From Paulinella micropora (Eukaryota; Cercozoa; Imbricatea; Euglyphida): a stretch of DNA of 29,898 nucleotides. The notes under the pieces are model-generated. The model was not told where the DNA came from, did no database searches, and worked only from the letters and a program-made list of their open reading frames with translations. The position numbers were made by a program, and so were the translations under genes. The DNA lies in NCBI GenBank assembly GCA_009731375.1, contig BJOX01000110.1, positions 340,426 through 370,323 on the forward strand, in the 5' to 3' direction. Below, in pieces: positions 17,001 through 24,220 of this stretch (position 1 is its first letter; every line of letters starts with the position of its first letter).

Positions 17001-19022
17001 GGGGGAGGATTCGGCCTTCACCAGTTCTCCACCCGGTACTACCTGCGAACTTTCACGGTGTTTATCAAATGCCTCCTTTCGACCGATCCATACGTTCAAT
17101 ACGCGGTGGATGCGCATCTACGCCTAGCGTGGGATTATTACTTCCCCAGGAACAAGGATCTCTGTCCCCAGCGTCTCCCCCTCCGTGGTCGCCGAGCTGC
17201 TCCCAAGAGCTCTTGCCCCCCACAGCCGCCAAGCACGCGCTTCTCGTTCAGATGGGCAGGGGACGGCGGACCGCGCCCGCCACTGATGCATCCACCGATT
17301 CATCCACCGGACATATGGCGAATGCACTCCGTTTTCCACGGGGTGGAGGTCCCCACCGACTGCATCATTCCAGCTTTCTACCCGCGGTACGTCAACGCTG
17401 TGAACAGGGGCGCTCTCAGGGACGAAGCCCCCATACCAGAGGACATCAACAAGCAGTGCCCCAAGCTTCCGGACCCCCCAGACCAGCCTTTCCTTGGATG
17501 GCAAGGTCACCTGCATCTGCTCAAGGAGGATCGCCGCGACGGACTTATGGTACTTCATTGTATCCGCGCCTGCAGAGCACTGGGCATTGGCATTAACCCG
17601 CGCATCCCTCCAGGGCATGTAAGTGACTCGTCATGGCCCGACGGGCGACAGCAGCGATCCGATGCAGAACACAGCCTTGCCCGATTCAGGGAGGCATATG
17701 ACGTTCCCCCGGCCCGCTTCGAATGGAACGCACTAGAGGTCCCAGTCGTTCTCTCCGTCACTAACTTTCTCACCAAGGAGACTGTCGCTCCAGGGTCAGT
17801 AGACCAAGCCATCGCCCAAGTCAAGAAGAATTGGACCTCCTACAACCTATGGAAGCTTCGCCAGAGATGCTCGGAAGACGCTAATAAATTCAAAGTGGCG
17901 CCCCGCTTCGGCCTAACATGGGGGATCCGCTCGGAAATACGCAGACCCTTCCAAGCCATTACCAACCATTTCCTTCAACCCAACGGCGGCCTTTCAGTGA
18001 GAGAGGTAGCCATAGTACTCAAATGCCAGCTAGATGTCTGGCCCACTCCGGCGAGGGTCAGCACTGTGATTACCAAGGGGGCCACCTCGACCTCCTGCCC
18101 GTATGGCTGCAGGGTCACTGGGAGCATCAGCCACTACTTGCTCTCAAAGTCCTCCTTCCACTCGGAGGCCCTCAAGTCTCTACTGGATCAGCGGCACTCC
18201 AAATGCAGACAGTGGATCCGCAGCTGCTTGGAGCGGTCAGACAACGACGATGGCATAGCACCGGACTGCAAAGTCTTCATCATCGGGGAGGAGGGAGCCT
18301 TCCCTCGACCGAAGCAAGATAGTGCCCCCCCTCGTGCGGACGCAGGTCTCCCCGCCCCGGAGGGAGCCCCCCTTCTTGCCCCACCTCTCTCGCCGGCTTT
18401 CATTCACCCCGCCGCGCAGGTGATGGTGGACATGGCGGGACCGGGTTTTTCGCACAAGATAGACCTGCTGGTCACCGCCTCTCGAAGATCAAACCACGTT
18501 ACCCTGATAGACTACACGACCCGGGAGGATCAATGGCTGGTCCGCGAAGATGACTCCTGTCTCCCCGCGAGACAGTCGCCAGACGATCGGCGGGATACCT
18601 GGGACCGAGATGGACGTCGGGTGAACCCCCCTTACCGACCGAAGGACCCAAATGCGTTTCGGGGAGAAGACCCGCCCAGCACCTGGCCAGCTATCCCCTG
18701 GAAGTCCCATCAGGCGTGGGGATATAACCCGCGGGCGATCTATGATCACCGATACCTCCCGCTGGAAGAAGCGATAAGCAGGCAGACCATTAGGAGACGT
18801 CCAATGTCTACCAATCTTATTATGATCGCAATGGGGGCGAGAGGATACATCTCCCAAGCCTCATTTGACGAACTGTGCTTCCATTTCTCCAAGAGCATCG
18901 CGCAGCAGATCTACCAAGGCCTAACCAGGATTTGCCATGAGCATATCATCCAGACTTGGAATTTCCTTCACCATTTCCCTGCGGGACCTCCTCCAAACCC
19001 TCCTTTCCTCCCCCCTCAGTAG
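10956..19022 (+). CDS. Retrotransposon polymerase polyprotein: USP-like, RNase H, RT, zinc finger, RLE
   Basis: A single uninterrupted frame of nearly 2690 codons, open from 10956 to TAG at 19020-19022. Residues are numbered from the TTG at 11067. In order: USP-like domain (8-310), acidic and Pro-rich disordered region (about 700-900) with a UIM-like motif (846-858), basic helical region (about 920-1080), RNase H (1297-1437), RT (about 1510-1940), CCH zinc finger (2344-2360) and restriction-like endonuclease (about 2450-2500). All RT, RNase H and RLE catalytic residues are present, so the element may be young or still intact here. The first in-frame ATG (11208) lies downstream of the USP Cys box, so translation more likely enters by frameshift from the preceding ORF. 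The stretch at about 10989-11060 encodes Cys-rich and AT-hook-like sequence (CGNC, KGKGRPACPRK), which supports coding upstream of 11067. Confidence 0.9.
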   Translation: MCVLGPLNPHRCGNCIGSPIITKGKGRPACPRKAPAELPPLPYRGIKNPDNRYCFLISAVQLLSSFPKLPAFLRNWASARPPRSMIGPQMTAISAIINTMAELRPQVKSSSQEFQPISCAWFRYPVVLRSTLPSPDLHDGGDTGLAARGLLLLLRDAGPSFLPRGVSMESWLPHVVSTSSCQGCSTTSLSSTWALPLSLSLLAGDRSPFPLSELVDRWLLGGPSESFRCAHCGGRQGATTRTLQTHAECLLLDIHRPLGLQNLRSLRSAHHNISVLPSLVLDHRWTQDGQPASYSLQSVICIQMEGNARSRQLPHAFLLDRNSSGEWVKCDDDSVSVLHNLTACRVIASYGVQLLFKRTVSSLPDPVAVLHPFSAAQRPALGLSSASKTNRHFRQRLRKIIRNLRKMAADKKDEHSTNAASFNSRAFSLLGQGMSIERHLLPRSPVPSSAPLGFSTVYRVYKQGMREHLPQPSAKWFSDFKQSRDGLRGGAQASLAFATLRYNLERFHGTNVLSLSSHVREPLLAFPPQKVVPPTAPRLSQGALNQWLSQMFLLSPSFGAQLHLRSRNPLADRTTKALESIVQDGSLMLLTSWHALSSPRVLRYVQRRRPRVLIVRAQDIKGRILLHHTANFRSETPAWDHAPRFIGPLGISLPAVRYKRLRTILQLTMLFIDVGARDGLLELSIPEAPFGPEEFFRPDWILAKASAWIVVGLILWSPQESDPQMDPPEEQGLPEGDSEDEEDAITALSHLSREERLVQSIASHRLEAPPLQRWIQARVDIARDRLERQFLSLDAPVDSPPSSPPGSFDRFPGPPPLPSSVEEIIESALPPPSLADSPAPPLPSSRSPEGREARPDGIVAPVVSGSPPLPLVEPKRWTQAQRDSFQQCMEESMRTAQPPQASLKQAIQAAVAAAPIENDAAPPAVPSLALPSVIQDAQPPPPPLSRRQPRPPKSRRKITEVPRMLTALQSITRGLQRQVPRDPGSHLSRLWMSICRTLRMEGDLVGHILDETSSDDPLELSRLLPDALKVLAKARRKINSRLEDIKRVKRESKRPDRFRHNQAFDRNQHKFLLRVQADSAMESPPPEALREHYADLYRTRVSDLADEERRLHQVMGPGATLWTPPEDSKYNQRELLLGSDRLRAPILRPGEVIDKGHFTNLLFRGNVDPAPLSLLPSETESVIQSSAEVALQAGVEGMRSLMNAHKAPSLRQYTVQFPPEDDNERRPNRNSDELKRWDTANLPLQDVYTAPPVDLVPKLMEFLEAEAGEYLGIHLPNGEDTRGLIIRLQSNAFALRLSSLPDEFQQRFPVARLAPRLDRPDELSPGSLSPWDAILVTDGSCFPEHGNAAGFGAFLFYNRDIIAIYGNADNPASSGEQEVLAVMAGGLQFIREMAWRPRRVHVYTDYRALSDANLEGEAHELFKTRSKPPLWDAIFRFHVQTAPISFHWVKSHQERSFEWTFRLNECADRLAKWAVLRRVTRLQRIREWERLRSAPPRDSNGRLLLVGPFQESHIPGDRVKQFVNIFKCLPPPLSREQALDLARRPLSLGEIEHAIQAKKGPAPGDDGIPPDIFKLLSQDAKIQLGSFFSHCWKEKRLPKDWKPGILSQIWKGTGTGANVSDWRGITVSNAILNLYEKLVTFRVESFKLHTGCIRKTSKANTTTVSGCDEWNMVLRLMLADLRAAPKITGKKKTLIIFSTDIRKAFDRAELTYICEAYSHVVAQEGEFPELFAFLRHRFKDSPLKLKVPDSTGKSAVLPDEIHRSRGIPQGGSLSPGTYGVLDEYLTRLCPAQQFMPAGYRFYDGTSSDRSQNTSVYPLRPPLTADHKFADDNWAALGGDGPPELYIPEAQKGFSLLYTQLRAARQICAAEKCSVICLVSEEGKGVYAVPISLTAPGRDSTCPPTVIRNRSAIEVFRSLGLHTDGNNNPQIQRDYAISRFVATARLIHSLDLSLARKRKALTCLLTSILDFSFGWTPFPQKLLRDLDTAFRDHIRETLQLSPQEIPNAVLYGPIGGGGGFGLHQFSTRYYLRTFTVFIKCLLSTDPYVQYAVDAHLRLAWDYYFPRNKDLCPQRLPLRGRRAAPKSSCPPQPPSTRFSFRWAGDGGPRPPLMHPPIHPPDIWRMHSVFHGVEVPTDCIIPAFYPRYVNAVNRGALRDEAPIPEDINKQCPKLPDPPDQPFLGWQGHLHLLKEDRRDGLMVLHCIRACRALGIGINPRIPPGHVSDSSWPDGRQQRSDAEHSLARFREAYDVPPARFEWNALEVPVVLSVTNFLTKETVAPGSVDQAIAQVKKNWTSYNLWKLRQRCSEDANKFKVAPRFGLTWGIRSEIRRPFQAITNHFLQPNGGLSVREVAIVLKCQLDVWPTPARVSTVITKGATSTSCPYGCRVTGSISHYLLSKSSFHSEALKSLLDQRHSKCRQWIRSCLERSDNDDGIAPDCKVFIIGEEGAFPRPKQDSAPPRADAGLPAPEGAPLLAPPLSPAFIHPAAQVMVDMAGPGFSHKIDLLVTASRRSNHVTLIDYTTREDQWLVREDDSCLPARQSPDDRRDTWDRDGRRVNPPYRPKDPNAFRGEDPPSTWPAIPWKSHQAWGYNPRAIYDHRYLPLEEAISRQTIRRRPMSTNLIMIAMGARGYISQASFDELCFHFSKSIAQQIYQGLTRICHEHIIQTWNFLHHFPAGPPPNPPFLPPQ
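11088..11996 (+). other. USP-like deubiquitinase domain in the polymerase ORF
   Basis: GIKNPDNRYCFLISAVQ matches the USP Cys box (GLxNxGNTCYxNSxLQ) with one extra residue before the Cys, giving Cys17. A zinc-ribbon pair follows as CQGC (144-147) and CAHC (192-195). LLLDIHRPL and YSLQSVICIQM match the central strands. QLPHAF then W290VKCDDDSV matches the His box (GHYxA...W...DDxxV), giving His278 and Asp294-296. These features in the right order and spacing support a compact USP fold. Weak points are the inserted Tyr and the lost GHY glycine. Activity on ubiquitin is not proven by sequence. Confidence 0.65.
14955..15377 (+). other. RNase H domain placed before the RT
   Basis: The four carboxylates are visible: VTDGS (Asp1301), GEQEVLAV (Glu1341), VYTDYRAL (Asp1368) and NECADRLAKWA (Asp1431). 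HWVKSHQ carries His1415. Length and spacing fit a complete type I RNase H. It would degrade the RNA strand of the cDNA hybrid. In most non-LTR elements with RNase H the domain follows the RT; here it precedes it by about 70 residues. Confidence 0.9.
15590..16890 (+). other. Reverse transcriptase domain
   Basis: LSLGEIEHAIQAKKGPAPGDDGIP is the entry motif, shown here with its key APGDDGIP at about 15636. Motif A is DIRKAFD (Asp1663, Asp1669), motif B is RGIPQGGSLSPG (from Arg1728), motif C is FADD (1791-1794) and motif E is FRSLGLHTDGN (about 16699). The catalytic Asp triad is intact. FADD rather than YADD is usual for RLE-type non-LTR elements. FADDNW is followed by Trp, which is unusual at this place. 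Confidence 0.95.
18090..18570 (+). other. Zinc finger and restriction-like endonuclease (RLE)
   Basis: CPYGC and SISHYLL give Cys2344, Cys2348 and His2356 of the CCHC finger that precedes the RLE in R2-like elements. The fourth ligand is replaced by Ser2360/Lys2361. About 110 residues on, SHKIDLLV (Lys2464, Asp2466) and VTLIDYTTRED (Asp2482) match the K/R-P-D...D/E core of the PD-(D/E)XK nuclease, with Ile in place of Pro. This nuclease would nick the target DNA. The CCHC defect and the Pro to Ile change could weaken it. Confidence 0.8.
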
Positions 19023-20079
19023 GTGGGCGTGCTCCTTCGCCCTACCTGGTCCCCTTTGTTGCTTTGTCCAGAGGCGGGAGGCGAGCGGAGAGGCGGAGAA
19101 GGAAGTCCACCAGAGGCCCAAGGTATCCCACCGAAGCTGAGTCCAAGGGGGGACGAAAATCCATCGCACCGATCCCGTAGATGTGGGAGGAGAGGGTCTC
19201 CTGTGGCTCGCTTAGCCCACCAGCAAGTCAGACGACCCACTGGCACACTAGCTTGCCTATGGAGTCTCCTTTTCCTCCCACCCTTGACTCCCCATCGAAT
19301 CCCACCTCTCCTCGGGGCCACGGAACCGAAGGGGCCTAGCCCTGGCTAGAGTTTTGAATTCCTCTCCCCCCCCCCCCCAGCCTTCCGCCTCTTTTTTCTC
19401 CCGACCTAGCCTCCGCCCGCTTTGAGTCTCTGGGAGGGTAATCCGTCCTGTCTGTGTCCCTCCCTTCTCAGGGAGCTGCATAGTCATGGGGATGGAGGAC
19501 TCGTCTAGGGTTGACTGTGCTTCTTCTTCTGTCTTCTCTCTCTTGTCGGGATTCGGTTTTTTCAAATTTCCAGCGTCTCTGCTGGTTTCCTGGTCTGTGG
19601 GGGGGATGTTTCCTGGGTGGGACGGACGGACCAGGCTTAAGCGCGGCCTCTTGCCTTGGACCGCGCTCCCTTGTGGGATCACTTTCACTCTGTTCCCTCT
19701 CTTTCTCCTCTACGACCGGCCCCCCTCTCTTTCTCTCTTCCTTGTTGCGCTCTCTCTCTCTCTCGCGTTCCTGCGATTCAGCTGGTGCCCTGTGGGCCTG
19801 CTCGAGTCAGGATCGGTGTGTCTACGACTGGTCGCCCATGGATTGGCGCTGGATGGGAGTCCCGCTTCGACCTGGACGAATGGGCCCAGATGCGCCGGGA
19901 CGTGTTGGCTGCTTCGCTTCCGGGAAGATTCTTCCCGGTCTGAATTGGCCTGTGCCAGCCGGTTACTAGGTTTGTGTGTTGGTCGGGAGGTTCCTGTAGG
20001 CTATCGGCTGTCCCTTCTCTCTGTCGTCCTTTCTCTCTCGTTCTTTCTCTCTCGCTCTCTTTCTCTCTATCTCTTTCGT

Positions 20080-20116
<37 letters not shown>

Positions 20117-20345
20117 ATCTCTCTCCTTCTCTATCTCTACCCTTTCTACGACGTGCATCTGTGTCTCCGGACCGTTTGCGCACAGATCCTAGCGGGCTGC
20201 CATTCGCTCAAGGCCAAATGCTCCCCCAGCCATCAAACCCGCTTAGTCGGTGTCCCTGATGTTGGTGGTCGTAGTGCAGGCGCCCCGCAACCGCTACGGG
20301 TTTGGGTGGGAATACTGTCTTTCTCATTGTACAATAATTTTAGCA
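19023..20345 (+). other. 3' untranslated region of the retrotransposon
   Basis: 1.3 kb of GC-rich sequence after the polymerase stop, with a poly-C run near 19368-19379 and a CT-rich tract at about 19995-20143. The GC content falls sharply after about 20320, which sets the approximate 3' edge. Open frames in it are Ser/Leu-rich translations of CT repeat. No simple-repeat tail is obvious. Confidence 0.6.
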
Positions 20346-20350
20346 AAATC

Positions 20351-20356
20351 AATAAA
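20351..20356 (+). terminator. AATAAA polyadenylation signal candidate
   Basis: AATAAA lies just after the GC-rich to AT-rich transition, in the right place to end the retrotransposon transcript or to be the first host sequence. Such hexamers are frequent in AT-rich DNA. Confidence 0.35.
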
Positions 20357-21023
20357 ATAATGAAATCTGCCGAGTCCCATCAACCTTTTCGCAGTTGACA
20401 CGATGTATTAAAATTTCCTCCTTACTTTTTTTTAAAAATTGTCTTTAATTTCGCTGCCGTTTTTTCCAGGGTGTACTTTTAGCGATATTTCCAGCCATTT
20501 GTCAGCTTTGTTTCAAAAGGAGCCTATCCCTGTTGAAACTTGACAGTATTAATATTGTTTGCACACGTATTTTTGTCCTCGAATAATTGTATCGATCCTT
20601 TTTCCTCGGACTGGGACTCCATGTTAATTACGCCCCACGTAGCTAAGTCAATTGGAAGACATGTAGATAGCCACCACAATAGTATTATTCACTAATAGTG
20701 AGGATAACCACCTGTCGTGCTCTTTCCTTCGGAATTTTTTTTGAAGAATCGAACGAACCGAGAATAAAAGGAAGTCCAAAATTCCGCAGCGGTTACACTT
20801 CCTTTCCACTGACGACGGCCCGCAGGGGCGGCAGCCAGTGTAACGTGTCTTCTGTTACCTGTAAAAAACCATAAAGGTTACTTATGATAGTCAGTTTTAT
20901 TGACAAAAATATATTCATATAATAATATCACTAGCGTTGAAAGGGTAAATTATCTGGTAGTAAGTCAGAAGTTTTATCATCCATCTAATACATCAAGTGT
21001 ATACAATACACAACCTGATTAGT
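20357..21023. other. AT-rich non-coding host sequence
   Basis: No convincing gene on either strand. On the minus strand TTTATT at 20896-20901 reads AATAAA and could be the polyadenylation signal of the split gene whose candidate last exon ends at 21363. Confidence 0.6.
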
Positions 21024-21076
21024 GAAGAAGAAGAAGAAGAAGAAGAAGAAGAAGAAGAAGAAGAAGAAGAAGAAGA
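21024..21076. repeat. (GAA)n trinucleotide repeat
   Basis: About 17 GAA units. The Glu-rich or Lys-rich open frames across it are repeat translation. A C-run and an A/G-rich purine stretch follow at about 21200-21330. Confidence 0.95.
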
Positions 21077-21362
21077 GGTATTTCAACTGTCTTATATCTT
21101 ACAGTATTTTTCTCTCTTTTTGTATTTTCCTTCACCTTTTTCTTTCATTCGTCACCACTACCTACTCATCTCTACGAACAGCAAGTTGTATTAAAGTTCC
21201 CCCCCCCCCAAAAAAAAGAAAAAGAAGGAGGAGGAAGAGAAGAGGAAGAAGAAAAATAATTAGTAGAGGAAGAAAGATGCGAAGGAGCAAGAGGAAAAGA
21301 AAAGGAGAAGAATAACCGTAGAAAAATGAGAAAGAGAAGGAACTTCACGGGAAAGGAATACT

Positions 21363-21628
21363 TCATGAGTCTTTCATGACTGACCCCGGGAATGGAGCGG
21401 CAAAGCTCGCCAAACCAGCTTGGAGGCACTTATGAACAAATAACCACACAGCCACACGTAAGCTTACGTAGTTGATGACCCAACGAAATAACTTAAACCA
21501 GAAAGGTAGGAATTTTTCTTCTAGACGGGTGCGTGCTGACATCAATTGAGTGACAGTCACATCGGCAGCCACCGCCACGCCTAGCACGGTGAATACCGCC
21601 ATCCACCATTGAGAAGTGGAATATCCTC
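21363..21628 (-). CDS. Candidate last exon of a split membrane-protein gene
   Basis: On the minus strand a pyrimidine-rich stretch ending in TTCGCATCAG gives a good 3' splice site, with exon start at 21628. The frame then runs GYSTSQWWMAVFTVLG to a TGA at 21365-21363. Two hydrophobic segments are visible (WWMAVFTVLGVAVAADV and a second with FRWVINYVSLRVAVWLFV). Composition and strand fit the membrane protein gene at 25320-26703, about 3.7 kb upstream on the same strand, so I infer a shared gene. The exon or exons joining them are not seen and may lie in the 24586-25211 gap. Alternatively it is an exon of a different gene. Confidence 0.5.
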
Positions 21629-21723
21629 CTGATGCGAACAGGAAAAATAAATAAACAATAAACCAGAATAAAGCAAGAACTCAAGAAAGTTAGTAAGTGC
21701 GTAAACCGTACGGAAATTATTAT

Positions 21724-21823
21724 GTAAGTAATAAGCAAGTGGGTAAGTAAGTGAGTGAGCGAGTAAAGTAAATTAAGTAATTTCAGTAAGGTAAGTTAAG
21801 TTTAAGTAAGTAAGCAAGCAAGA

Positions 21824-21860
<37 letters not shown>

Positions 21861-21985
21861 GGTAATAAGTGAGTGGGTTAGTACGTAAGTCAAGTGAGTC
21901 AGAGTAAGCAACTTAGTAAGTAAGTAGGTGAGTAGGTAAGTAAATAAGTAAGCAAGTAAGTTAAGTAATAAGTAAGTATGTTGAT
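21724..21985. repeat. (GTAA)n satellite, third block
   Basis: GTAA/AGTA repeat with the same kinds of variant as the blocks near the left end, including a CAACTTAG island. It suggests that one satellite family is dispersed at this locus on both sides of the retrotransposon. Confidence 0.9.
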
Positions 21986-22004
21986 ACAATGATAACGATA
22001 ATAG

Positions 22005-22247
22005 TAGCGCTTTCTCTGTCAACGGCTGATCCATTACTGGACACGCGCCTCCATCGCCTCACCAGCAAGGGGAGAACGAAGATTGACGATAGGCTCTAAT
22101 CACACCCCAACAGGGCAGCTCCAAGCCTTCCAGACTGACCAATACTTTCAAAGAAACATACTTTGAAAATAATGGCACCGACGGGAATCGAACTGGCGAC
22201 AGGTCCAGTTGGTATTGAACTTGACCACTGGGCTATCGCGGTGAGGA
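22005..22247 (-). mobile_element. tRNA-derived SINE, copy 1
   Basis: Read on the minus strand, the head carries an A box (TAGCCCAGTGG, forward 22221-22235) and a B box (AGTTCGATTCCCG, forward 22182-22195), spaced as in a tRNA gene. A body of about 170 bases follows and ends in GACAGAGAAA next to AT-rich repeat. The body contains a hairpin ACTTTCAAAG...CTTTGAAA at 22144-22167. Four copies in this window share this structure. Confidence 0.85.
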
Positions 22248-22267
22248 CAACAATAACAACAACAAAA

Positions 22268-22269
22268 AC

Positions 22270-22337
<68 letters not shown>

Positions 22338-22367
22338 TAATAATAATAATATAATAATAATAATAAT
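22268..22367. repeat. (AAT)n microsatellite
   Basis: Nearly pure AAT repeat between SINE copies 1 and 2. On the minus strand it lies where the tail of copy 2 should be. Confidence 0.95.
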
Positions 22368-22608
22368 GTTTCTCTGTCAATGGCTGATACATTTCTGTAC
22401 ATGCGCCTCCATCGTCTCACCCGCGAGGGGAGTACGAAGATTTTGACCGATAAGCTCTACTCACAACCCCCGCAAGGCAGCTCCAACACTTCCCAACAGA
22501 ACAATACTTTCAAAGACGTACTTTGAAACTACTGGCACCGACGGGAATCGAACTGGCGACAGGTCCTAGTTGGTATGAAACTTGACCACTGGGCTATCGC
22601 GGTGAGGA
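22368..22608 (-). mobile_element. tRNA-derived SINE, copy 2
   Basis: Same head (B box near 22540-22552, A box near 22582-22596) and body as copy 1, with the hairpin ACTTTCAAAG-ACGTA-CTTTGAAA at about 22506-22528. It differs by scattered substitutions and small indels. Confidence 0.85.
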
Positions 22609-22632
22609 TAATAATAATAATAATATAATAAT

Positions 22633-22865
22633 AGTGCTTCTCTGTCAATGGCTGATGCAAATCTGCACATGCGCCTCCATCGTCTCACCCGTGAGGGGAG
22701 TACGAAGAATTGACGATAGGCTCTAATCACACCCCCGCAAGGGCAGTTCCAACACTTCCAGACGGACCGGAATGTTCAATGAAAATACTGGTGGCACCGA
22801 CGGGAATCGAACTGGCGACAGGTCCCAGATGGTAGAACTTGACCACTGGGTTATCACGGTGTCCA
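22633..22865 (-). mobile_element. tRNA-derived SINE, copy 3
   Basis: Same family and orientation. The body hairpin is broken (GTTCAATGAAAAT) and the A box reads ATAACCCAGTGG on the minus strand. It is separated from copy 2 by only about 25 bases of AAT repeat. Confidence 0.85.
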
Positions 22866-22966
<101 letters not shown>

Positions 22967-23393
22967 GTCTTTCTCTAAGGCGTACTGATGCAGCTGCATG
23001 GCACGATCCGAGTCCGGACATAAGCCTCCAAATACCTTTGCTCGAGGTCCTCCAACCCCCCTGGCTGGCCAGTCTCTCGACTGGTGAGCAGGGCCACCGG
23101 TGGAGCTCCTGAGAGCAAGACCGCACTAAGCCGAGGTTACTCCGCAGTTCCAGCAACCTCTTGCAAAACGTCGCCGAATGTGCAAGTGCATACACCAAGC
23201 ATGGTGGCTAGAACTGCCTCAAAACCCCACCTGTAACAATTTGGCGGACAACTGGATCCAGGGCTACCAACCGATATAGCGGAGTTAAAGATCTTTTATG
23301 GACGTCCCATGAACCTCCTTCCCAGCATACCACCAAATGGTTATGGATGTGCATCGCAATTTATCGCCGTAAGGCCATTTGGCTGAACAACAA
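22967..23393. other. Unassigned moderately GC-rich segment
   Basis: About 420 bases between two AAT tracts. I see no tRNA boxes, no convincing exon and no similarity to the SINE bodies. A short stretch near 23373-23390 (AAGGCCATTTGGCT) weakly resembles the inverse of part of the second repeat family. It may be an older dispersed repeat. Confidence 0.5.
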
Positions 23394-23397
23394 CAAC

Positions 23398-23466
<69 letters not shown>
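23394..23466. repeat. (AAT)n microsatellite with GAT and GTAT tail
   Basis: AAC/AAT repeat running into ATGATGATG and then GTATGTATGTAT up to about 23492. Confidence 0.93.
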
Positions 23467-23468
<2 letters not shown>

Positions 23469-23492
23469 TGATGATATGTATGTATGTATGTA

Positions 23493-23670
23493 TCGTCTGC
23501 CAATGGCTGAGCCAAAAGGCCATGTGCATCCAGTCCTCCATTCCATAAGGAAAGTCTCCACACCAATCGGTGGAATAAAGGAAGTGACGGCATAGAACAT
23601 TTCTCTAGGAGCTTTATACCAATGAGCCCATGGAAAGGGACCGATGGCCTATGTACTCCCTATAATAAGA
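23493..23670. repeat. Dispersed repeat family B, copy 1
   Basis: The segment from GTCTGCCAATGGCTGAGCC to GGAGCTTTATACCAAT (about 130 bases) recurs at 24031-24164 with only a few changes. Copy 1 has an extra right end (GAGCCCATGGAAAGGGACC) before AT-rich repeat. No tRNA boxes or coding potential are seen. It is probably the end of a short retroposon that uses an AAT-type tail. Confidence 0.75.
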
Positions 23671-23730
23671 ATGATAATAATAACAACAACAACAATAATA
23701 ATAATAATAATAATGATAATAATAATAATA
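23671..23730. repeat. (AAT)n / (AAC)n microsatellite
   Basis: AAT repeat with AAC and GAT variants between repeat family B copy 1 and SINE copy 4. Confidence 0.93.
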
Positions 23731-23978
23731 GTGGTGCTTCTCTGTCAGTGACTGATACATTTCTGTATATGCGCTTCCATCGCCTCACCAGCAAGCCTCA
23801 GGGGAGAACGAAGATTTGACCAATAGCTCTAGTCACACCCCCGCAGGGCAGCTCCTAGCCTTCCGACATGCAAATACTTTCAAAGTACATACTTTGAAAA
23901 TACTGGCACCGACGGAAATCGAACTGGCAACAGGTCCCAGATGGTATTGAACTTGACCACTGGGCTATCGCGATGCGC

Positions 23979-23979
<1 letters not shown>
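23731..23979 (-). mobile_element. tRNA-derived SINE, copy 4
   Basis: Same head and body as copies 1-3 on the minus strand. The body hairpin ACTTTCAAAG-TACATA-CTTTGAAA is intact at about 23876-23899. The B box region reads AGTTCGATTTCCG, one change from copy 1. Confidence 0.85.
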
Positions 23980-24014
<35 letters not shown>

Positions 24015-24023
24015 CATAATAGT
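23980..24023. repeat. (AAT)n microsatellite
   Basis: Short AAT tract between SINE copy 4 and family B copy 2. Confidence 0.92.
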
Positions 24024-24030
24024 GTATCGT

Positions 24031-24164
24031 GTATCTCCTGCCAATTGCTCAGCCAAAAGGCCATGTGCATCCAGTCCTCCATTCCATAAGGAAAGTCTCC
24101 ACACCAATCGCTGGAATAAAGGAAGTGACGGCATAGAACATTACTCTAGGAGCTTTATACCAAT
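24031..24164. repeat. Dispersed repeat family B, copy 2
   Basis: Near-identical to 23499-23622. It stops at TTTATACCAAT and passes directly into AAT repeat, which marks a family boundary or a truncation relative to copy 1. Confidence 0.75.
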
Positions 24165-24165
24165 C

Positions 24166-24212
<47 letters not shown>

Positions 24213-24220
24213 TAATAATG

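Larger units (their letters stand above)
3756..20345 (+). mobile_element. Giant GC-rich non-LTR retrotransposon, RLE type, NeSL/Utopia-like
   Basis: About 16.5 kb of GC-rich sequence between a pyrimidine satellite and AT-rich host DNA. All coding pieces lie on the plus strand. Visible enzymes in order are a Ulp1 protease, a USP-like domain, RNase H, reverse transcriptase (FADD), a zinc finger and a restriction-like endonuclease. There are no LTRs, no aspartic protease, no integrase and no apurinic endonuclease domain. A Ulp1 protease with a C-terminal RLE is known from NeSL and related lineages, so I place it near them by inference. Edges are approximate because I see no target-site duplication. 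CT repeats occur both just outside the left edge and inside the 3' UTR. Several frame breaks suggest either decay or poly-C sequencing errors. Confidence 0.85.

Noticed and set aside
19486-20259. Plus-strand Ser/Leu-rich frame in the 3' UTR
   Set aside because: Low-complexity translation of CT repeat, with no conserved motif and after the polymerase stop.
3756-20345. LTR retrotransposon or Polinton origin for the GC-rich element
   Set aside because: No terminal repeats, aspartic protease or integrase. The RT motifs and C-terminal zinc finger with RLE are of non-LTR type.
22182-22235. A functional tRNA gene
   Set aside because: A and B boxes are present, but the cloverleaf does not close and the unit recurs four times with a body and AAT flank, so it is a SINE head.
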